The notes under the pieces are model-generated. The model had not been told where the DNA came from, did no database searches, and was given only the letters and a program-made list of their open reading frames with translations. The translations under genes were made by a program, and so were the position numbers. This document shows positions 1 to 8,613 of a stretch of 64,000 bases of DNA, piece by piece; the stretch's first letter is position 1, and every line of letters begins with the position of its first letter. Source of the stretch: Pseudomonadota bacterium (GTDB lineage: Bacteria; Desulfobacterota; Desulfobulbia; Desulfobulbales; Desulfocapsaceae); contig JAHJNL010000029.1 in assembly GCA_018820855.1 (NCBI GenBank), forward strand, positions 62,001 through 126,000, given 5' to 3'.

Positions 1-2
1 CC

Positions 3-356
3 CTTGGTGATTTCGGTCCGGCTGCCCTGGCCTCGGAGCAGGAAATTCAGATCAACTCCATGTGTACGGTCTTTGCCGAATCTGAAGTTATTTCAATGAA
101 AAACAGGGGAATACCCAGGCAGCACATCGCCCGGGCGGTTCATTCCTCTGTGGCCGACCGTATCATTGCCATGCTGGGTCGTATCGGTTTTGGTGAACTC
201 ATTGCCTTTTCAGGAGGCGTGGCCAACAATCCCTGCATCGTGCAGATGGTCCGGATGAGACTGGAAAATGTGCAGGTGGTAGTCCCGGAAAACCCTAGCC
301 TCATTGGCGCCTTGGGCGCAGCCATCGAGGCAGCTAGGCGGGGTGGTCAGGTTTGA
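3..356 (+). CDS. 2-hydroxyacyl-CoA dehydratase-type activase (BadF/BcrA/HgdC family), C-terminal part
   Basis: The 5' end lies outside the window; about 117 C-terminal residues remain. The family is an ASKHA-fold ATPase that passes electrons to 2-hydroxyacyl-CoA dehydratases or benzoyl-CoA reductases from a [4Fe-4S] cluster at the dimer interface. Visible here are CTVFAESEVIS, which carries a cluster cysteine in HgdC-like proteins, the FSGGVANN ATPase segment and the C-terminal PENPSLIGALGAAI. The stop overlaps the next start (TTGA, 4 nt), so the two genes are probably translationally coupled. The partner dehydratase is not in view and the substrate cannot be inferred. Confidence 0.85.
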   Translation, partial: LGDFGPAALASEQEIQINSMCTVFAESEVISMKNRGIPRQHIARAVHSSVADRIIAMLGRIGFGELIAFSGGVANNPCIVQMVRMRLENVQVVVPENPSLIGALGAAIEAARRGGQV

Positions 357-838
357 CCCAGAACAGGCAACAAAAGAGAAATGCAGCAATCCCTGTTGCC
401 CTTACCTGGATGGCAAGAATTTCCCGTTGGCTCATCAGTGTGCCTTTTCTTTATGCCGGGATTACAAAACTTGCTGACCCGCAAAGCTTCGCAGTTGTCA
501 TCGCCGGTTTCGGCCTGCTGCCTGAGCCCCTGCTAATGCCTGCCGCCCTGCTGCTGCCTCTCCTGGAAATCATTGTCGCAGCCGGGCTTCTTTGCAATGT
601 CCGCATATGCCTCCCAGCTGCTGCCACCCTTATGATTCTCTTTATCGCTGTGCTCAGTTACGGAATCCGGCTAGGACTGGATGTGGACTGCGGCTGTTTT
701 GGCCCGGAAGATCCGGAACAGGCATACCACAACCTTTGGAGTGCACTTTTCAGAGATTTGGGATTTCTTATCCCGATCCTCTATTTATTCTGGTTTCAAT
801 ATATTACGGACCGAAAAAAAACGGTTCTATCTTTTTAA
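353..838 (+). CDS. MauE/DoxX-like redox-associated membrane protein
   Basis: 161 aa from a TTG start that overlaps the activase stop by 4 nt. Four hydrophobic segments are visible (about residues 25-45, 55-80, 82-105 and 130-150). Between the last two lies DVDCGCFGPEDPE, the CGC signature seen in MauE-type members of the DoxX superfamily. MauE proteins are linked to disulfide or electron transfer at the inner membrane, so a redox partner role is a family-level inference. Coupling to an Fe-S activase upstream and a secreted rhodanese downstream fits a sulfur or thiol redox context. Confidence 0.75.
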   Translation: MTQNRQQKRNAAIPVALTWMARISRWLISVPFLYAGITKLADPQSFAVVIAGFGLLPEPLLMPAALLLPLLEIIVAAGLLCNVRICLPAAATLMILFIAVLSYGIRLGLDVDCGCFGPEDPEQAYHNLWSALFRDLGFLIPILYLFWFQYITDRKKTVLSF

Positions 839-861
839 TCTTTTTTGAAAGGGAGTCAAAC

Positions 862-1398
862 ATGCAACTGAAAAAAATCATGCTCACAACACCTGTAGTC
901 CTTACCCTGCTTCTAGGATTCAGCCTATCCGCAATGGCCTTCGGTGCCAATAAATTTGAAAAAGAAGTGGAAATCGAGACAGGTGCAGTCAAGCTTGTCC
1001 GGGAAGTGCTCAGAGGTGACTATGGCGTGATCAGCACGGAGGAGCTGAAAAAGATGATCGACTCCGGCCAGGAAATTCTGGTTATCGACACGATGCCCTA
1101 CGAAGACAGCTATAAAAAAGGCCATATCCCCGGCGCCCAACAGTTTCTTTTCCCCATTCCGGAAATGACTACATGGGACAGCAAAGAGACTGATGGCAAA
1201 AGCCAGGAAGATTTTGCCGCCCTCCTCGGACCTGACAAGAATAAAACCATTGTTATCTATTGCGGCTTTGTAAAATGTACCAGGAGTCACAACGGCGCCA
1301 TGTGGGCCAGGAAACTTGGATACACAAACGTTCTTCGCCATCCCGGTGGAATTTTTGCGTGGAAGGGAGCCGGATACGAAGCGGAAGAAGTCAAATAA
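862..1398 (+). CDS. Secreted rhodanese-domain protein
   Basis: 178 aa. The ATG at 862 follows a GGGAG-type ribosome site at about 851-855; the same frame is open further upstream but would read through the previous gene. Residues 1-27 form a signal peptide ending in SAMAFG. The rhodanese domain follows: VIDTMPYEDSYKKGHIPGA, then the catalytic loop YCGFVKCTRS with Cys134 as the likely persulfide cysteine and a second Cys139 close by. Rhodaneses move sulfane sulfur; a periplasmic one could handle thiosulfate or polysulfide, but the donor and acceptor are unknown. It lies 23 nt after the MauE/DoxX-like gene. Confidence 0.85.
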   Translation: MQLKKIMLTTPVVLTLLLGFSLSAMAFGANKFEKEVEIETGAVKLVREVLRGDYGVISTEELKKMIDSGQEILVIDTMPYEDSYKKGHIPGAQQFLFPIPEMTTWDSKETDGKSQEDFAALLGPDKNKTIVIYCGFVKCTRSHNGAMWARKLGYTNVLRHPGGIFAWKGAGYEAEEVK

Positions 1399-1519
1399 GA
1401 CACAGAAGGTAACATAATGGTGACAGGTTTAAACACATATATTCATTTGCCTGCCATGTTAAAAAACAGCACCGCCACAGACGCACTTAACGTGCGAAAT
1501 AACAACTAGAGAAAAATAG

Positions 1520-2533
1520 ATGAAGAAATTATTACGCTTTTTACTGACTGTCACCTTTCTACTCATTCCTTTCTGGGCCTGGGCCGGCAACGAGAGTAGC
1601 GGAACTATCAGCATGGAATTTGACCTGTCAGGTCATAACCCCAATGAAGAGGCACAGCTCTGGATACCGTATCCCCTCTCTGACCGCGACCAGCTCATCA
1701 GCAAGGTAAAGGTTACCGGTGATTACGCAGAGTCGGCCGTTTACAGCGATCAGGTCTACTCCACCCCCATGCTCTACGCCCGCTGGGACAAAGGGAGTGC
1801 GACTCGTAAGCTGACCCTGTCTTTTCACGTTGTCCGCCAGGAAGTGATGCGCCGGGATTTCCCTTCCCAAGAAGTGGCCTGGGACCCTGCTGATTACGCC
1901 ATGTACCTCAAACCAACAAGTCTTGGTCCAATCGACGGTCAGGTCAAAGTGTTGGCCGACCAGATCACTCAAGGAAAAACAGGCGTACTGGAAAAGGCCA
2001 AGGCAATTTATGACTGGACCTGCGAAACCATGTACCGCGAGCCCAAAACTCGTGGGTGTGGGCCCGGTGATGTCTGTTCACTGCTGCTCACCCCGGGAGG
2101 GAAATGTACTGATATCCATTCTGTTTTTGTTGCCCTCTGTCGTGCCGCAGGCATTCCTGCCCGCGAGATCTTCGGTATTCGTCAGGGAAAAAAGGCAGAA
2201 GAAGACATCTCCTCCTGGCAACACTGCTGGGCGGAATTTTACCTGCCGGGATATGACTGGGTACCTGTTGACCCGGCGGATGTGCGCAAGATGATGCTGA
2301 AAGAGAAGTTAGAGCTTGTTGATGCCAAAACCACACATTACCGAGACTATTTCTGGGGCGGCTGGGACCAATACAGAGTAAAGCTGGCCATGGGCCGTGA
2401 TCTTCAGCTCAATCCGCCGCAGCAGGGAGATTCGCTGAACACATTCGGTTATCCCTATGCCCAGGTTGGCAACACAACTCTTGACTGGCTTGATCCAAAG
2501 ACTTTCAAGTATACATTCACGTTCCGTCAGTAA
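1520..2533 (+). CDS. Secreted transglutaminase-like (papain-fold) protein
   Basis: 337 aa with a signal peptide (residues 1-22, cleavage near AWAG). The N-terminal half resembles the beta-sandwich that precedes bacterial transglutaminase-like cores. The core has the papain-type triad: Cys196 in GGKCTDIHSVFVALCRAAG, His235 in WQHCWAEFY, and Asp near 251 in WVPVDPADV. Such proteins may be cysteine proteases, peptidases or cross-linkers acting in the periplasm; the substrate is not visible. A 13-bp stem-loop at 2586-2624 follows the stop. There is only a weak purine stretch upstream of the start. Confidence 0.8.
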   Translation: MKKLLRFLLTVTFLLIPFWAWAGNESSGTISMEFDLSGHNPNEEAQLWIPYPLSDRDQLISKVKVTGDYAESAVYSDQVYSTPMLYARWDKGSATRKLTLSFHVVRQEVMRRDFPSQEVAWDPADYAMYLKPTSLGPIDGQVKVLADQITQGKTGVLEKAKAIYDWTCETMYREPKTRGCGPGDVCSLLLTPGGKCTDIHSVFVALCRAAGIPAREIFGIRQGKKAEEDISSWQHCWAEFYLPGYDWVPVDPADVRKMMLKEKLELVDAKTTHYRDYFWGGWDQYRVKLAMGRDLQLNPPQQGDSLNTFGYPYAQVGNTTLDWLDPKTFKYTFTFRQ

Positions 2534-2585
2534 GAAGTCACTCTTTTCTAGCAGATATGCATGCATACCAGTAACTGTTGACCAA

Positions 2586-2624
2586 GGCTGTGGAGACACC
2601 TGACAACTATCTGTCTCCATAGCC
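2586..2624. terminator. Strong stem-loop between convergent genes
   Basis: Arms GGCTGTGGAGACA (2586-2598) and TGTCTCCATAGCC (2612-2624) pair over 13 bp with one G-T wobble, around a 13-nt loop. It lies 50 nt after the transglutaminase stop and 200 nt from the end of the convergent LysR gene. There is no T-run, so it may protect a 3' end or need a cofactor rather than act as a classical intrinsic terminator. Confidence 0.5.
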
Positions 2625-2823
2625 CGTTACTAACAGGAATGCACCCATAACTGGAAATGAATATCTGAAATTACGTCAAGGATACACTACGTGAACGAAC
2701 GAAGATCCCGGACGCATACAACAGAAGGCTCATTGTTTCTGTTTTCTCTATGAAACCTGCGCGTAGCACCAGGCTCCTCTCCAAGCCAATGCAATAGTAG
2801 CTTGTGAGGATGGGCTAACTTAT

Positions 2824-3804
2824 TCACCGGTTATGTTGTTTTTTTTCGATGAACTTGAGTACCAGGTCCTGAAAATTTTCTGGTGAAGAGAGACAGATGC
2901 GTCCTTCACGACATTCACTTAAGAGAAAACAAAAGTCGAGAAATTCATTCATCAAACGGGTTTTGGCCTTATTCTTGTGTTGAATAACATAGAGTTGTCG
3001 TTTCATGTCAACGCCCTCAAGACCGATCTTTTGCAGACTGCCCCGATTAATTGCCCGGCATACGGTCAAACTGGAAAGACAGGCAATGCCGGCACCCGCT
3101 TCAACTGCATTTTTGATGGCTTCAGTGTGACCCAGTTCCATCACCACATTGAGGTCTGTTACGTATTGACCAAGTTTACTTTTAAATATCTGAGCAGTTC
3201 TTGACCCAGCTTCGCGCATTATCCATTGATATTTTTTTATGTCGGTTGCAACATTACATACATTTTTTGATTCTTTGTTTTTTGTAGAACGGCTGATAAG
3301 AACAAGTTCATCCTGAAACCAGGACTTGGCCGTTACCTGCTCGTTATTTACCTCACCTTCAACAAAGCCAAGGTCAGCTGCCCGGTCAACGACAAGTCTC
3401 TCTGCTGTTTCAGTATCACATACCCGCATATTGAAATAAACATTGGGATGCATACTCTTAAAGGCAGTGAGCAGGTAAGGTAAGACATAGTTACCGATAG
3501 TAGAACTGGCAACCAGATCCAGCGAACCACCAAACTGGCCATCTTTTTCATTCATCAATCTATCCAGATTGTCTAACTTATCGAGAATCTCTCGGCTGAA
3601 AGGCAGAAAGAATCGGCCTCTATCGTTAAGTTCAAGACACCTGCCGGACCGATCAAACAAATCTCCACCCAGTTGATTCTCCATTTCATTCAAAGCTAAA
3701 CTGACCGCGGATTGGGTGATAGAGAGGCTTTGAGCTGCTCTTGTTACCTGACCACTTTCTACAACTGCATTAAAAATCTTAAGTTGACGTATTGTGACTG
3801 ACAT
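2824..3804 (-). CDS. LysR-family transcriptional regulator
   Basis: 326 aa. The N-terminal winged helix is clear: RQLKIFNAVVESGQVTRAAQ, then SITQSAVSLALNEMENQLG. A periplasmic-binding-protein-like effector domain starts near residue 90 (GSLDLVASSTIGNYVLPYLL), of the type seen in CysB/CbbR-like members. LysR proteins usually control a divergent neighbour and themselves. Here the upstream side is a 676-bp non-coding stretch before the divergent two-CW gene, which is therefore a candidate target. The effector is not predictable. Confidence 0.9.
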   Translation of the reverse strand: MSVTIRQLKIFNAVVESGQVTRAAQSLSITQSAVSLALNEMENQLGGDLFDRSGRCLELNDRGRFFLPFSREILDKLDNLDRLMNEKDGQFGGSLDLVASSTIGNYVLPYLLTAFKSMHPNVYFNMRVCDTETAERLVVDRAADLGFVEGEVNNEQVTAKSWFQDELVLISRSTKNKESKNVCNVATDIKKYQWIMREAGSRTAQIFKSKLGQYVTDLNVVMELGHTEAIKNAVEAGAGIACLSSLTVCRAINRGSLQKIGLEGVDMKRQLYVIQHKNKAKTRLMNEFLDFCFLLSECREGRICLSSPENFQDLVLKFIEKKQHNR

Positions 3805-4480
3805 AGAGCTCTCTTTTAGAGTTTTATATTTATTTTTTTGATGCTAATCATTTCTATTATAAATTTTACTATCTGGGAAGAATAAATTAGATATTGCTTT
3901 GTCATCTTCGCAGAAGAGCAGCTTTTTGTAATAAAATCCACACAGGCAGATTGATGAGCAGGTATCCTGGATGATGGATCAGTTAAAGAGTTGTTTGGCC
4001 TGTCAAAATTTTTCTTATTTCGCATAAAACTCAGCTACGCATATAGACGTTAACTACACAATGAGTAACGCTCCTACACTTAGACAATTGACGATTTGTG
4101 TTTTGTAGATTACGATTAGGAAATATATATTCTCCAAGCACATCGTTACTGGAATAGCACACGAGAATGTTTAACACATTGAAACATCAATCAATATTAA
4201 CTACTAAAAAAATCGTAACTAATTCGTGTCAATTCAATACGTAACCAGAAATACCTTAACGTGATTAAAAGATTCGGCTTTCCATTCAAAATCAGATAAA
4301 CTGATCTGCGAGACTCCGAGGCATGCAGAAGATGTTGCCGCAGTGGCCCCGCAAGAAATACAATTGTGGCATATCCTCCTAATGTTCAAAGGATAAAATT
4401 TTTCACATGCCGCAGAGAGTAGACGAAAAAGACAATTTTTCAAGGTATTATTAATTTGAGGTAGAGAGTAGGAGGAAACC
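3805..4480. other. Long AT-rich intergenic region between LysR and two-CW genes
   Basis: 676 bp without a credible gene. It must hold the promoters of the divergent LysR and two-CW genes. Short frames here lack ribosome sites and protein-like composition. I found no tRNA fold or strong hairpin. Confidence 0.5.
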
Positions 4481-4771
4481 GTGTCCATACAACACAAATT
4501 GCAATGTTGGGAAATCATCCAGTGTAACAGAAAGGACAAGTGTCTCTTGGCTGGAGATAAAAAAAAGCCATGCTGGGAACGGGTTAAGGAAGATGATGCC
4601 TGCTCATTTCATATTTGTATTGATTGCTTGGTCTACGTAGCAAAGCAAAAAAACTCCAGACTCAGTGAAGAAGAATTTGCTTCTATCCTGGCACACCGAA
4701 AAGGAAAGAGAACCAGGAGATACGAATGCAATCATTCACCTACGCTTCTTGAAGCATTGTACCCAGAGTGA
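4481..4771 (+). CDS. Small two-CW-type cysteine protein
   Basis: 96 aa from a GTG start, set by a perfect AGGAGG at 4470-4475 with 5-nt spacing. The layout is CWEIIQC...C...PCWERV followed by CSFHICIDCLVY, with two Cys-Trp pairs and eight cysteines in the first 60 residues. This matches the two-CW domain family common in Desulfobacterota. The cysteines probably bind metal or an Fe-S cluster (inference). No signal peptide, so cytoplasmic. It stands alone, divergent from the LysR gene. Function is unknown. Confidence 0.75.
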   Translation: MSIQHKLQCWEIIQCNRKDKCLLAGDKKKPCWERVKEDDACSFHICIDCLVYVAKQKNSRLSEEEFASILAHRKGKRTRRYECNHSPTLLEALYPE

Positions 4772-5078
4772 TTATCCAGTCATTTGTATCATTATAATTG
4801 TCGCGTTAAATATTTTCGTATACCGGGATGTTATCATAAATAACAACCTCCGTTACGAGCCTTCACGGCATCTCGCCTTTTTTTCTTCTCCTTCCAGCCC
4901 TAGCCAGTAGATTTCTTCCTTTAAAAAAAACCTGACGTATTTCTGTTTTCGTCCTATCCCCTTCAAACTCAATCTCAAAGAGTAAAAAATTGCAAAAAAC
5001 CTACCCTGCCCTGTGTAAACTTTGTCAGCCAGTAGGGTCTCCGAGCAGTTTTCAGGTTAGTTGTCTTTACCAGAAGAC
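4772..5078. other. Intergenic region between convergent genes
   Basis: 307 bp between the two-CW gene and the convergent secreted-protein gene. It is T-rich in its middle part. I see no convincing stem-loop terminator, RNA gene or coding frame. Confidence 0.4.
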
Positions 5079-5789
5079 TCAGTGGCTTTTATCGGGTTTC
5101 TGTAACGATCCTTCTTGTAAAAAGATCTTTCCGGTTTCTTCCGGACTCAAGCCGTAACTCTGAGCAATCTCTCCCCAGCTCATGTGCTGCTGTCTATACA
5201 TTTCCAGAATTTCGGCCGCATTTCTTTTTATCCCCCCATACCGTTCCAGATTGAAGAGAAGAGCAATTTCTCGATCACTTGCCCCTTTTTTACGCAACGC
5301 AATAATATCGTCTGTCAAAACCCCATAATATTCTTTTAACAATTGTCCAGTAACACGCCCAACCACTACCTCCTTTTTTTTATCGATATCAATATGATCG
5401 CCGAACACATCTTTAGAACATCCTTGTTTTAAAATACTCTCCGACTCAAGAATCTGCTGCCAGTTTCCACCATTGTCCAGGATAGCAAGCAGAACATTCA
5501 ACTTAACATGACAAGCCCGTGCAACATATAAGGCAATGAGGAGGTCATCCGGTTCAACTCCCCCTTTCATTTTCATCATCACAATCTGACTCTTTGAAAT
5601 ATGGAAATTTGCAGCAATAAATGAATTAAAATTAGTCGTAAGCAGGTAACTGTCAGCAGCATATTTGTTCTGCAAATCAAATGAGCGCTCCTGAAAACAG
5701 TGACAACGAGTGGCCGCTCCCGTGTCTTCCACGGCTGAAGCGATGGTGGCGTTGAATAACATACAAAAAAGACAGAAGAGTGTTTTCAT
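5079..5789 (-). CDS. Secreted protein of unknown function
   Basis: 236 aa. Residues 1-19 form a signal peptide (TIASA cleavage site), so it is probably periplasmic. Four cysteines occur in the mature part (CHCFQE near the start, ACHVK, QGCSKD), enough for disulfides. The C-terminal half is helical and contains two repeats resembling DDIIALRKKGASDREIALLF and YRQQHMSWGEIAQSYGLSPEE, a pattern seen in secreted proteins with short helix-turn-helix-like motifs. I do not recognise the family. It is transcribed alone, away from the SDR gene at 6070. Confidence 0.65.
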   Translation of the reverse strand: MKTLFCLFCMLFNATIASAVEDTGAATRCHCFQERSFDLQNKYAADSYLLTTNFNSFIAANFHISKSQIVMMKMKGGVEPDDLLIALYVARACHVKLNVLLAILDNGGNWQQILESESILKQGCSKDVFGDHIDIDKKKEVVVGRVTGQLLKEYYGVLTDDIIALRKKGASDREIALLFNLERYGGIKRNAAEILEMYRQQHMSWGEIAQSYGLSPEETGKIFLQEGSLQKPDKSH

Positions 5790-6037
5790 CTGGATACAGG
5801 GAGAATAGAAGGCTTACAATTAAACAAGAGTCCTTATTATAGATGGCTGCCTGCTTGCTGCCGATAACAATCACACCACAAATCAAGAGAACTATCAATC
5901 CATCTTTTTCCCAGGCAACAGGTCAACAGAGAGCAATCAGCTGTTATGTCGGGAACCCTCCCTGCTTGTTTTTGATATTTGTATTTGATATAAATAAGAA
6001 AAAAGACAATTTATTTATTCCTGTCAATTACCAGCTT

Positions 6038-6053
6038 AAACAGAATAAAATGT
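6038..6053 (+). repeat. 16-bp direct repeat, copy 1
   Basis: AAACAGAATAAAATGT occurs here, 16 nt before the SDR start, and again at 7401-7416 at the start of the MotB-like gene. The two copies are identical over 16 bp. Whether this is a shared translation or promoter element, or chance in AT-rich DNA, is open. Confidence 0.35.
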
Positions 6054-6069
6054 TTTTCCCCTGAACATT

Positions 6070-7251
6070 ATGATGCAAAAACCAACTAAAATCCGTGGTA
6101 TTATTGTGGGTGGGTCAGGAATGATTGGTGGTGCTCTGGTTCACTACTTCAGCAAGTGCTGTCTCAACAATATTGAAATCCTTTCCCCAAATTCAAAAAA
6201 AATGAGTCTGGCTGTTGCAGAAGACATAGAACGTTATACGAGTAAATGGAAACCTGATTTTATTATTAACGCTGCCATTGCAGCCATCGACAGCGACCCT
6301 CAACTTGCCTACACCATAAATTACATTGGTTCCATAAACCTTGCGAAAGTAGCACTTAGACTGCATATCCCCTATATATACATCAGTTCAGCTGCCGTCC
6401 TGCCTTCGGGTAACCGCCTCAGCGAAGAGCAGCAACTCAACCTTGATGCAGCTCTCTCCAATTATGCCAAATCCAAACTCATGAGTGAGTTGACGCTCCG
6501 ACATATGCATGAGCATGAAGGCCTTGATTTCACTGCCATCCGACTGGCAATTGTCTATGGCAAACATGATCACAAAACACAAGGATTTCACCGACTGCTC
6601 TATTCAGTAGCTGATCAGGCAATGCCCATATTCTTAACCGCAAAAGGAGTGAAACACTCCTATTCCAATGCAAAAAAGATTCCTCTCTTTGTTCATCATA
6701 TCCTTCATAATCGAGCGGAATTTTCCGGACAGATCTATCACTTTGTTGATCCTGAACCTGTTGAACTTGCCCACCTCATTCAAACAATCAAAAATCTCCT
6801 GGGAGTGAACAAACCCCGGAACATTTTCCTTCCTCTGGGCATTGCAAAATTTGGGGCACACTGCCTGAGCATTCTCCTGAAGACACTCTTGAGAATAGGG
6901 ATTACAGCAAAAATGCCGGCAGAGCTCATGTTCCTGGATCAGTTTTACGAAAGTCAGACGCTGGACGCAGGAAAACTCCAGAACTCATCTTTCAAAGATC
7001 CCTGGCCCGAGCAGACAATTTTCACAAAACTTCCTGAAATAATTGAGTATTACATATCAAGATGGGAACAACGGAATCTCATTTCAGGATTTAATGATGA
7101 ATTTTTCGTGCCGCGTGAAGATGTGCAACAGTTCATCAATAAACCACAAGACCTCCTGCAACAGATACATAAGGGGAATTTCACTCCATTTGGCAACTTT
7201 TCCGGATTTAAAAAAAACAAAACAACTCAAAAGAAGAGCCCCACACTTTAA
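6070..7251 (+). CDS. NAD-dependent epimerase/dehydratase-like extended SDR protein
   Basis: 393 aa. The N-terminal Rossmann motif is GGSGMIGG (about residues 14-21), and the catalytic YxxxK is present as YAKSK near residue 137. Thus a nucleotide-sugar or related epimerase/dehydratase/reductase is likely, but the substrate is not visible. The C-terminal 120 residues are less typical, with a hydrophobic stretch near residues 255-275. Two ATG codons start the frame; neither has a strong ribosome site. It stands alone between the secreted unknown and the motor-like pair. Confidence 0.7.
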   Translation: MMQKPTKIRGIIVGGSGMIGGALVHYFSKCCLNNIEILSPNSKKMSLAVAEDIERYTSKWKPDFIINAAIAAIDSDPQLAYTINYIGSINLAKVALRLHIPYIYISSAAVLPSGNRLSEEQQLNLDAALSNYAKSKLMSELTLRHMHEHEGLDFTAIRLAIVYGKHDHKTQGFHRLLYSVADQAMPIFLTAKGVKHSYSNAKKIPLFVHHILHNRAEFSGQIYHFVDPEPVELAHLIQTIKNLLGVNKPRNIFLPLGIAKFGAHCLSILLKTLLRIGITAKMPAELMFLDQFYESQTLDAGKLQNSSFKDPWPEQTIFTKLPEIIEYYISRWEQRNLISGFNDEFFVPREDVQQFINKPQDLLQQIHKGNFTPFGNFSGFKKNKTTQKKSPTL

Positions 7252-7400
7252 AAACCCTCTAACAAGGCTGCTGTCACTCAAAAGTTTCTGTCAATACTTG
7301 TTGCCAACGTAGCGCCCCCTGTTTTACTCTTGGCCTCTAACAAATATTTTCTTTTGATTTTCTACAATTATTCCGATATGACAATAAAGATCATTCGTTG

Positions 7401-7416
7401 AAACAGAATAAAATGT
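7401..7416 (+). repeat. 16-bp direct repeat, copy 2
   Basis: This is the second identical copy of AAACAGAATAAAATGT (first at 6038-6053). It overlaps the probable ATG of the MotB-like gene at 7413. Confidence 0.35.
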
Positions 7417-8600
7417 ATCCCGCTTTTCATATGAACCAGCAACCTGAGCCCTCTGAACATTCCAGTCCCTTGCCGAAAAATGCAGCCATTGCTCCGGTTC
7501 TCCCAGCCGCCGATCTGCTTATCGGGAAAAGACTTGTCTCCCCTGCTCCAGAGAATCGCTTCTATGAAAACAGTTTTGTCATAGAGGACTCCTTTTACCG
7601 TTCACGTCTGCCTAAGGGCACTCACTGGTCAATTGCTTGGTCCGATCTGATGATGACCATGTTTATCCTCTTTCTTTCCCTGTTTGTCTATCAGGCAGCC
7701 CATGAGGATTTTTTAGTCAGTCACACCCCGGAAGTTGTCGGAGGGAGTACCACTGAAGCCCTTGATATTGAAAAAGATGGTGATCTCATCGTTCCTATCA
7801 TCCCTCTGAGAAACAAGGCCCCCCTTGTCACCGCAGGAACCATCAAAAAGTTGGAAAAGGTGACAATTGATGCCATCGACGTCGACGACGTCTTCCAGGA
7901 AAATGCTGACCTTGTCCGCCAATCAACAGCGCCAGGGGCAGTACAGGAGACGGTTGAACCCGAAGCAGAACAGGCTCCTGACCTAACCGTCACGGAAGAT
8001 TCTGCTCCGTCAGTAAGTTTGCCAATACTCTCTTCAGCAGAGGATATTTTGCAGCCTGCACCTCTGCTCCCCGTCGAAGAGAAAGCTCCGCCCGGGGAAG
8101 AAAAATCAGATCGATTCAGCGGAATTTACGACAAAAGCGTGCTGTCGCTCAACACAAACAAGCTCAACGACTTTGCCTCAGTCGACCTGATTCCAGATAC
8201 TACCATGCGCATCATTCTTACCGGCGACCTGCTCTTTGCCACGGGGCAGGCAGATCTTTCGACTGAAGCCAGAGATTCGCTGAAGAAAATCGCGACCATC
8301 ATCAAAAACACACCCTATATGATCAACGTCATCGGCCATACCGACAACCTGCCCATGCATTCCGCCCTCTTTGCCACGAACTGGGAACTCTCTGTTGTCA
8401 GGGCCAGTCGCGTGGCCCGCTTTCTTATCGAAGAGATGGGGATGCAGCCTGATCAGTTTATTGTCAGCGGCTATGGGGCAAATCGTCCGCGCCAGCCCAA
8501 TACCAACGTTGTCAATCGGGCCGCGAACAGACGAGTGGAAATTATCATTTCCAAACGCATGCCACCTGCTGTCCAGGCCACACCTAAAAATCTTTATTAA
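7413..8600 (+). CDS. MotB-like stator protein with OmpA peptidoglycan-binding domain
   Basis: 395 aa from ATG 7413; a TTG at 7398 adds five residues. A single membrane segment WSDLMMTMFILFLSLFVY carries the conserved MotB/PomB proton- or sodium-binding aspartate. The N-terminal tail before it is unusually long (about 75 residues). A roughly 170-residue acidic, proline-rich linker follows, then an OmpA-like domain with VIGHTDNLP and ANRRVEI. It would anchor a stator to peptidoglycan and pair with the MotA-like protein encoded 13 nt downstream. No flagellar genes are near, so a second flagellar stator or another ion-driven machine is possible. Confidence 0.8.
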   Translation: MYPAFHMNQQPEPSEHSSPLPKNAAIAPVLPAADLLIGKRLVSPAPENRFYENSFVIEDSFYRSRLPKGTHWSIAWSDLMMTMFILFLSLFVYQAAHEDFLVSHTPEVVGGSTTEALDIEKDGDLIVPIIPLRNKAPLVTAGTIKKLEKVTIDAIDVDDVFQENADLVRQSTAPGAVQETVEPEAEQAPDLTVTEDSAPSVSLPILSSAEDILQPAPLLPVEEKAPPGEEKSDRFSGIYDKSVLSLNTNKLNDFASVDLIPDTTMRIILTGDLLFATGQADLSTEARDSLKKIATIIKNTPYMINVIGHTDNLPMHSALFATNWELSVVRASRVARFLIEEMGMQPDQFIVSGYGANRPRQPNTNVVNRAANRRVEIIISKRMPPAVQATPKNLY

Positions 8601-8613
8601 CGATAATATTGCT

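Noticed and set aside
4234-4539. Minus-strand cysteine-rich frame over the two-CW promoter
   Set aside because: It overlaps the AGGAGG and start of the two-CW gene on the other strand and has no ribosome site.
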